From Helicobacteraceae bacterium (lineage in GTDB: Bacteria; Campylobacterota; Campylobacteria; Campylobacterales; Sulfurimonadaceae), in assembly GCA_027084065.1 (NCBI GenBank), contig JALWLR010000330.1, positions 1-8,492 of the forward strand: a stretch of DNA of 8,492 nucleotides, given 5' to 3'. The position numbers were made by a program, and so were the translations under genes. This document shows, piece by piece, positions 5,222 through 8,492 of this stretch (the stretch's first letter is position 1; every line of letters starts with the position of its first letter). Under the pieces are notes generated by a model, which saw only the letters and a program-made list of their open reading frames with translations, was not told the DNA's origin and made no database searches.

Positions 5222-6760
5222 TTAATGCAAAAAGTGTCTTTTCCCTGTGAAATAGAGGCTCATACCATGTTCGTTAGCAGCTTCGATGACTTCGTCGTCA
5301 CGAATACTTCCACCTGGTTCTATTACAGCACTTACTCCTGCTGAAGCAGCAGCATCAATGGAGTCTCTAAAAGGGAAAAAAGCTTCACTTGCCAAGGCTG
5401 CACCGCTCACGTCAAGTCCCATCTCTTTAGCCTTTTTCAAAGCACACTGTGCTGCATCCACTCGACTGGTCATCCCCATTCCCACAGCGACCATTGCTGC
5501 ATTTTTAACATACACTACACAGTTCGATTTTGTCAAAGCTGCTACTTTATAGGCTATTTCAAGATCTTTCATCTCTTGTGAAGAGGCCGCTTTTTTCGAT
5601 ACCAATTTTGCATTTTTGACTTCATCGTCTTCTACTTTGTCCGCATCTTGGAAGACAAATCCACCATCAATATGTTTGAAATCTTTTGCATCATCAGCTA
5701 GAACGATTTTTTCAGATCCGTATTCAAAAAGTTTCAAGCGTTTTTTCGTAGAAAAAACTTCTTGTGCCTCTTTTGTTATAGTACCGGCTATGACCACTTC
5801 AAGAAAAATTTCATTCATCTTTTTCGCGAGTGCTTTGTCCACAACACCGTTTACGGCAACGACACCTCCAAAGGCGGAGACCGGATCGCACTTTAGTGCT
5901 TCGGTATAAGCATCAACTAGATTGTCTCGAATGGCAAATCCGCATGGATTTCCATGCTTGACTATACAAACAGCATTCTCATTACCGAATGCTGCAGCTA
6001 TTTTTACGGCCCCACTTATATCTGTAAGGTTGTTAAAGCTTGCTTCACCTTTGAGTGTTTTAAAGTTTTGAGTATAGTGCTTGTCAAATTCATACAGGGC
6101 ACCTTTTTGATGTGGATTTTCTCCATAACGTGTATTGAAGACTTTATTGCCTACTATGAATTGCTTTGAGCCAAATCCGTCGTGGAAACGTTCGTTCATA
6201 TAGTTTGCTATCATGCTGTCATATGCTGCCGTATGTTCATAGGCTTTGATCATTAAAGAGCGACGAAATTCTATGTCGTTTCTATCGTTTTCAATGGCAT
6301 CCAGTACAAGGTCATAATCTGCAACATCGGTAACGATTATAACACTGGCAAAGTTTTTTGCTGCACTCCGTACCATCGCAGGACCGCCTATATCGATATT
6401 TTCTATAATCTCTTCGAAATCATCTGTCTTTTCGATTGTCTCTTTGAAGGGGTAGAGATTGACACAGACAAGATCAATGGGTTCGACACCAAGCTCTTTT
6501 GCTTGATCGAGATGGGATTGTTTGTCACGTCTATGCAATATTCCACCGTGAATGTAGGGGTTGAGTGTTTTAACACGACCTTCAAAACATTCCGGAAATT
6601 TGGTTACTTCATCTATCTCTATTGCATGTACGCCGGATTCTACAAGAAGTTTGTAGGTTCCGCCTGTTGAAATGATTTCATATCCGTTTTTTTCGAGTCT
6701 TTTTGCGAACTCGACTATACCGTTTTTGTCGCTGACGCTTAACAATGCTCTTTTTTTCAT
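5222..6760 (-). CDS. purH: Bifunctional AICAR formyltransferase / IMP cyclohydrolase PurH
   Basis: PurH carries out the last two steps of de novo purine synthesis: formylation of AICAR with 10-formyl-tetrahydrofolate, then ring closure to IMP. At 512 residues it is a normal length. The N-terminal MGS-like cyclohydrolase domain (about 1-195) has 'STGGTYKLL' (31-39), 'FPECFEGRVKTLNPYIHGG' (55-73), 'NLYPF' (101-105) and 'IDIGGPAMVRSAAKN' (122-136). The formyltransferase domain has 'RYGENPHQ' (211-218), the catalytic Lys-His of 'VKHGNPCG' (K268, H269), 'SAFGGVVAVNG', 'ASEAFFPFRDSIDAAA' and the C-terminal 'FTGKRHFLH'. ATG at 6758-6760 has AAGG about 8 nt upstream. It appears monocistronic, with its own promoter and a strong terminator. 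No purine riboswitch or PurR-like box is evident. Confidence 0.98.
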   Translation of the reverse strand: MKKRALLSVSDKNGIVEFAKRLEKNGYEIISTGGTYKLLVESGVHAIEIDEVTKFPECFEGRVKTLNPYIHGGILHRRDKQSHLDQAKELGVEPIDLVCVNLYPFKETIEKTDDFEEIIENIDIGGPAMVRSAAKNFASVIIVTDVADYDLVLDAIENDRNDIEFRRSLMIKAYEHTAAYDSMIANYMNERFHDGFGSKQFIVGNKVFNTRYGENPHQKGALYEFDKHYTQNFKTLKGEASFNNLTDISGAVKIAAAFGNENAVCIVKHGNPCGFAIRDNLVDAYTEALKCDPVSAFGGVVAVNGVVDKALAKKMNEIFLEVVIAGTITKEAQEVFSTKKRLKLFEYGSEKIVLADDAKDFKHIDGGFVFQDADKVEDDEVKNAKLVSKKAASSQEMKDLEIAYKVAALTKSNCVVYVKNAAMVAVGMGMTSRVDAAQCALKKAKEMGLDVSGAALASEAFFPFRDSIDAAASAGVSAVIEPGGSIRDDEVIEAANEHGMSLYFTGKRHFLH

Positions 6761-6790
6761 TTATGTACCTTGAGGAGAGTTGAATGTGAA

Positions 6791-6813
6791 ATTATACTTG
6801 ATAGTAGATTATA
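6791..6813 (-). promoter_or_regulatory. Candidate purH promoter with two TATAAT boxes
   Basis: Two perfect TATAAT hexamers are on the minus strand at 6791-6796 and 6808-6813, offset by 17 bp. The nearer would give a leader of about 23 nt and the farther about 40 nt. Neither has an obvious -35. Which is used cannot be told from sequence. Confidence 0.55.
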
Positions 6814-6829
6814 TAGGAGTTAAAATTAG

Positions 6830-6862
6830 TTTTTTGCGTACATTCTAAATGTACGCAAAAAA
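6830..6862 (-). terminator. Perfect 33-bp inverted repeat after the DUF302-like gene, probable terminator
   Basis: Fifteen paired bases on each side (6830-6844 with 6848-6862) flank a 3-nt loop. The core stem is GCGTACATT / AATGTACGC and the outer six pairs are T:A. It starts 4 bp past the stop of the upstream gene. Because the T6 and A6 arms pair with each other, a leftward transcript leaves the stem through A residues and then only a short TAATTTT tract. Termination is therefore plausible but not textbook. An operator for purH is the alternative. Confidence 0.55.
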
Positions 6863-6866
6863 GTTT

Positions 6867-7445
6867 TTAGAAATCGCCTTGTGCTGCTCGGGATGGAATT
6901 TCGGTCATTGCTTTTTGTACTTTTGTAGCGAGTTCAAGCATCTCCGGTGGGAGAGGGAAGCCGCCATGAATTGCAAGCGTCAAATCCATTGTAATAAGTG
7001 AAGCCTCACCATTACCGTATTGAACGTACATAATTCTACATGGCATGAATCCCCCAAAGTAGCGTGAATAATTTAAGAAGACTTTAGCGATATGCAGTGA
7101 ACAAAGAGACCAGATTCGTGCCTCTTTGACTTCATTTGGCTTTGCATCCTCTTTTGTAAACATTTTGACATAACCTGTTACGCGCATATTGTACTCTTCT
7201 GCCAAAGCATTTATAGATTCTTTTACATCATCACCTGTAATGTCTTCAGCAACTTTGAACTCTTTCATCATCGCTTTTGCAGGGTCACCGTCTTTGAGAA
7301 CTTTCTGGAACATATCCATATATGCATCCATTGCACCGCCATCAAGCTTGGAAACACCACTGAGCATACTGCCGAATTGTATATACATACCAATTACCGC
7401 TACAAGAGCGATTGTACCGATTGCCGCTAAAATGTTTTTGACCAT
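6867..7445 (-). CDS. Membrane-anchored protein, probable DUF302 family
   Basis: From the ATG at 7443-7445 the protein has 192 residues. Residues 4-24 form a single hydrophobic helix after a short basic start (MVKN), so it is either an N-terminal membrane anchor or an uncleaved signal with the rest in the periplasm. Residues 35-105 are helical and charged. Residues 115-175 ('SLHIAKVFLNYSRYFGGFMP', then 'CRIMYVQYGNGEASLITMDL') resemble the DUF302 fold, in which a Pro-Cys-Arg turn and a strand are followed by a Met/Asp-containing segment. I recall this family as common in sulfur-oxidising Campylobacterota, function unknown. The open frame extends upstream to a TTG at 7481, but AAAGGA sits 5 nt before the chosen ATG and the extra 12 residues would put charge before the anchor. 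Family call is from memory of motifs and is moderate. Confidence 0.65.
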   Translation of the reverse strand: MVKNILAAIGTIALVAVIGMYIQFGSMLSGVSKLDGGAMDAYMDMFQKVLKDGDPAKAMMKEFKVAEDITGDDVKESINALAEEYNMRVTGYVKMFTKEDAKPNEVKEARIWSLCSLHIAKVFLNYSRYFGGFMPCRIMYVQYGNGEASLITMDLTLAIHGGFPLPPEMLELATKVQKAMTEIPSRAAQGDF

Positions 7446-7450
7446 TTTTA

Positions 7451-7456
7451 TCCTTT
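7451..7456 (-). promoter_or_regulatory. Ribosome binding site fixing the start of the DUF302-like gene
   Basis: AAAGGA on the minus strand is 5 nt from the ATG at 7443-7445. The upstream in-frame ATG and TTG codons (7467-7481) have no comparable site, and the farthest of them falls inside the inverted repeat at 7476-7513. Confidence 0.7.
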
Positions 7457-7475
7457 GTGTGTGTTGCATTTTCAT

Positions 7476-7513
7476 AAGCAATAGTTCTTTGTTTACATGC
7501 AGAACTATTGCTT
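7476..7513. repeat. 13-bp perfect inverted repeat in the divergent intergenic region
   Basis: AAGCAATAGTTCT (7476-7488) and AGAACTATTGCTT (7501-7513) are exact reverse complements around a 12-nt loop. It lies 30 bp upstream of the DUF302-like start and 52 bp upstream of the GTG of the plus-strand gene. No poly-T tract follows on either strand, and no gene ends here, so a terminator is unlikely. It may be a regulator binding site or a leader hairpin. Confidence 0.6.
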
Positions 7514-7537
7514 TGAGGAATGTTAGTGGAATTGTAG

Positions 7538-7543
7538 TAAAAT
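7538..7543 (+). promoter_or_regulatory. Candidate -10 for the Nif3-like gene
   Basis: TAAAAT lies 22 bp before the GTG start, in AT-rich DNA with no clear -35. It is followed by AAAGGA at 7554-7559, a good Shine-Dalgarno 6 nt before the GTG. The -10 call is weak. Confidence 0.35.
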
Positions 7544-7565
7544 AATTTTAAAAAAAGGACAAATT

Positions 7566-7877
7566 GTGTATAAACTCTCTTTTTTTGTGCCTTCAAGTCA
7601 TAAAGAAGCGGTTAAAGAAGCTCTTTTTGAAGTGGGTGCAGGTAAATATGCACATTATGACAAATGCAGCTGGGAAGTTTTGGGAGAAGGGCAGTTTCGT
7701 GCATTGCAAGGAGCCAATCCTTTTCTTGGAGAAATAGAAAAAATAGAAAAAGTGCAAGAGTATAAGGTAGAAATGATCTGCAATGATGAAATTATACAGC
7801 GAGCGGTTGCTCGTTTAAAAGAGGTGCATCCTTATGAAGAGGTTGCTTATGACATCATTCGACTAGAAATATTTTAA
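7566..7877 (+). CDS. Stand-alone Nif3/YqfO C-terminal (CutA1-like) domain protein
   Basis: This 103-residue protein corresponds to the small domain inserted in, or attached to, some Nif3/YqfO dinuclear-metal proteins. It has the PII/CutA-like ferredoxin fold. The family pattern is clear: 'FVPSSHKEAVKEALFEVGAG' (7-26), 'YAHYDKCSWEVLGEGQFRAL' (28-47), 'GANPFLGEIEKIEKVQEYKV' (49-68), and 'LKEVHPYEEVAYDIIRLE' (84-101), with the HPYEE signature at 88-92. The metal-binding Nif3 core is absent and the length matches known stand-alone versions, so it is not a truncated gene. Cellular role is unknown. The GTG start is supported by AAAGGA 6 nt upstream. Its stop overlaps that of the convergent pseudopilin gene by 4 bp. 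Confidence 0.85.
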   Translation: MYKLSFFVPSSHKEAVKEALFEVGAGKYAHYDKCSWEVLGEGQFRALQGANPFLGEIEKIEKVQEYKVEMICNDEIIQRAVARLKEVHPYEEVAYDIIRLEIF

Positions 7878-8492
7878 ATACATTCATCATTCTTATTGAG
7901 AATACAGGTGTATCCGGTCTCTTTTTCTATTTTGATTTTTTGAGTAGTCTCATTATTGGATATGGAAAGGGTACAACTGTTTTCAATAAGTGAAGTATAA
8001 GGAGAATTACCGATGCTTCCATAAGAGGGGCGCCCAGTGTAGTCAAATGATATTGAATATCTATCAGGTGTAGTCCCATCACACTCAAAGGAAAGAGATA
8101 CTATATTGTATTTTTGGGAAAGTTTCATTCTTTTTGTAGCATTCTCCCCATCTCCTTTGAGTATCTTTGTCGGATCGAGAGGGTTTTTCGCGTAGGTATC
8201 ACTATTATCTAATGTTCCGTCCGCATTTTTGTCCTTATATATAGTATAGTACCATTTCCCCTCGTTTGAGTAAAATAGAATTTGCCACCTTTTTTTGAAC
8301 CAGTTATTATCATTCGTTTGTAAAGGGTCTTCCTGTAGTGCAAGATGCTGCGTGTAACGAATATCGGAAGTAATAGCCGATAACGCGTTCATTAAGGAGT
8401 CATCGTTTTTTTTCGGTACGAGTGTTGCTGCTATTATTCCGATTACCACAATAATAAATACAAGTTCCAACAGAGTAAACGCATTTTTTTTA
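7874..8492 (-). CDS. Type II/IV pseudopilin, GspH/FimT-like (5' end outside the window)
   Basis: Pseudopilins are made with a short leader, cut and N-methylated by prepilin peptidase, and assembled into a periplasmic pseudopilus or type IV pilus. The last 205 residues are visible. The visible start is 'KKNAFTLLELVFIIVVIGII', a prepilin site with cleavage between Ala and Phe, Glu at +5 and a long hydrophobic helix. The codon before it ends in T and cannot be a start, so the true start lies at least a few bases beyond the edge. The globular part has an EF-hand-like loop (visible residues 87-98) and four cysteines (137, 173, 196, 204) that could form two disulfides. The long variable domain, 'RYTQHLALQ' after the helix and the Asp/Asn-rich loop suggest a minor GspH/FimT-type subunit. 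Which machine it serves cannot be seen. Confidence 0.85.
   Translation of the reverse strand, partial: KKNAFTLLELVFIIVVIGIIAATLVPKKNDDSLMNALSAITSDIRYTQHLALQEDPLQTNDNNWFKKRWQILFYSNEGKWYYTIYKDKNADGTLDNSDTYAKNPLDPTKILKGDGENATKRMKLSQKYNIVSLSFECDGTTPDRYSISFDYTGRPSYGSIGNSPYTSLIENSCTLSISNNETTQKIKIEKETGYTCILNKNDECI

Noticed and set aside
5286..6169. Several plus-strand open frames inside purH
   Set aside because: They are antisense shadows of a fully conserved purH with no ribosome sites or domains of their own.
7446..7481. TTG at 7481 or the two ATGs just downstream as start of the DUF302-like gene
   Set aside because: They lack a Shine-Dalgarno, add a charged stretch before the membrane anchor, and the longest one runs into the inverted repeat. 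The ATG at 7445 has AAAGGA at ideal spacing.
1..8492. Mobile element, phage, CRISPR or defence island
   Set aside because: No transposase, integrase, direct-repeat array, restriction or toxin-antitoxin gene is visible. Composition and gene content look uniformly chromosomal.

Overview
The window reads as ordinary chromosome of a Campylobacterota (former Epsilonproteobacteria) bacterium, most like the Sulfurimonas/Sulfuricurvum group. The clues are a cbpA-hspR chaperone/repressor pair arranged as in Helicobacter and Campylobacter, a prepilin leader of the 'AFTLLELVF' kind common in this phylum, moderately low GC, tight overlapping genes, and TATAAT -10 boxes with little or no recognisable -35. 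The genus is inference. I see no mobile element, CRISPR array, tRNA or rRNA.

Layout. (1) Positions 1-2365, minus strand: a compact set of five genes with 7-8 bp overlaps or very short gaps. In transcription order these are a small helical unknown protein, a four-helix membrane protein, a DEDDh 3'-5' exonuclease with an ExoX-like tail, a small protein whose end resembles a response-regulator receiver domain, and the start of rsmD (16S rRNA guanine-N2 methyltransferase), which is cut by the window edge. (2) Positions 2366-2433: a 68-bp divergent promoter region with a clear TATAAT for murA. (3) Positions 2434-3696, plus strand: murA, first committed step of peptidoglycan synthesis. It ends in a hairpin that also holds the stop codon of the convergent hspR. 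(4) Positions 3705-5024, minus strand: cbpA followed directly by hspR (TAAATG, no gap, same frame). Upstream is a consensus-quality sigma70 promoter overlapped by a HAIR-like inverted repeat, the type of operator bound by HspR, so the pair is very probably autoregulated. (5) Positions 5222-6760, minus strand: purH, the last two steps of IMP synthesis, with a strong intrinsic terminator and its own promoter. (6) Positions 6867-7445, minus strand: a membrane-anchored protein, probably of the DUF302 family. (7) Positions 7566-7877, plus strand: a stand-alone Nif3/YqfO C-terminal-type domain protein, divergent from the previous gene across a 120-bp spacer that holds a 13-bp perfect inverted repeat. 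(8) Positions 7874-8492, minus strand: a type II/IV pseudopilin (GspH/FimT-like), cut by the right edge, with an EF-hand-like loop.

The window is mostly housekeeping (cell wall, purine, protein folding and ribosome modification). I find no convincing new multi-gene system. The parts most worth following up are the HspR operator/promoter architecture, the unannotated small genes packed with the exonuclease and rsmD, the exonuclease active-site substitution, and the two unexplained inverted repeats around the DUF302-like gene.
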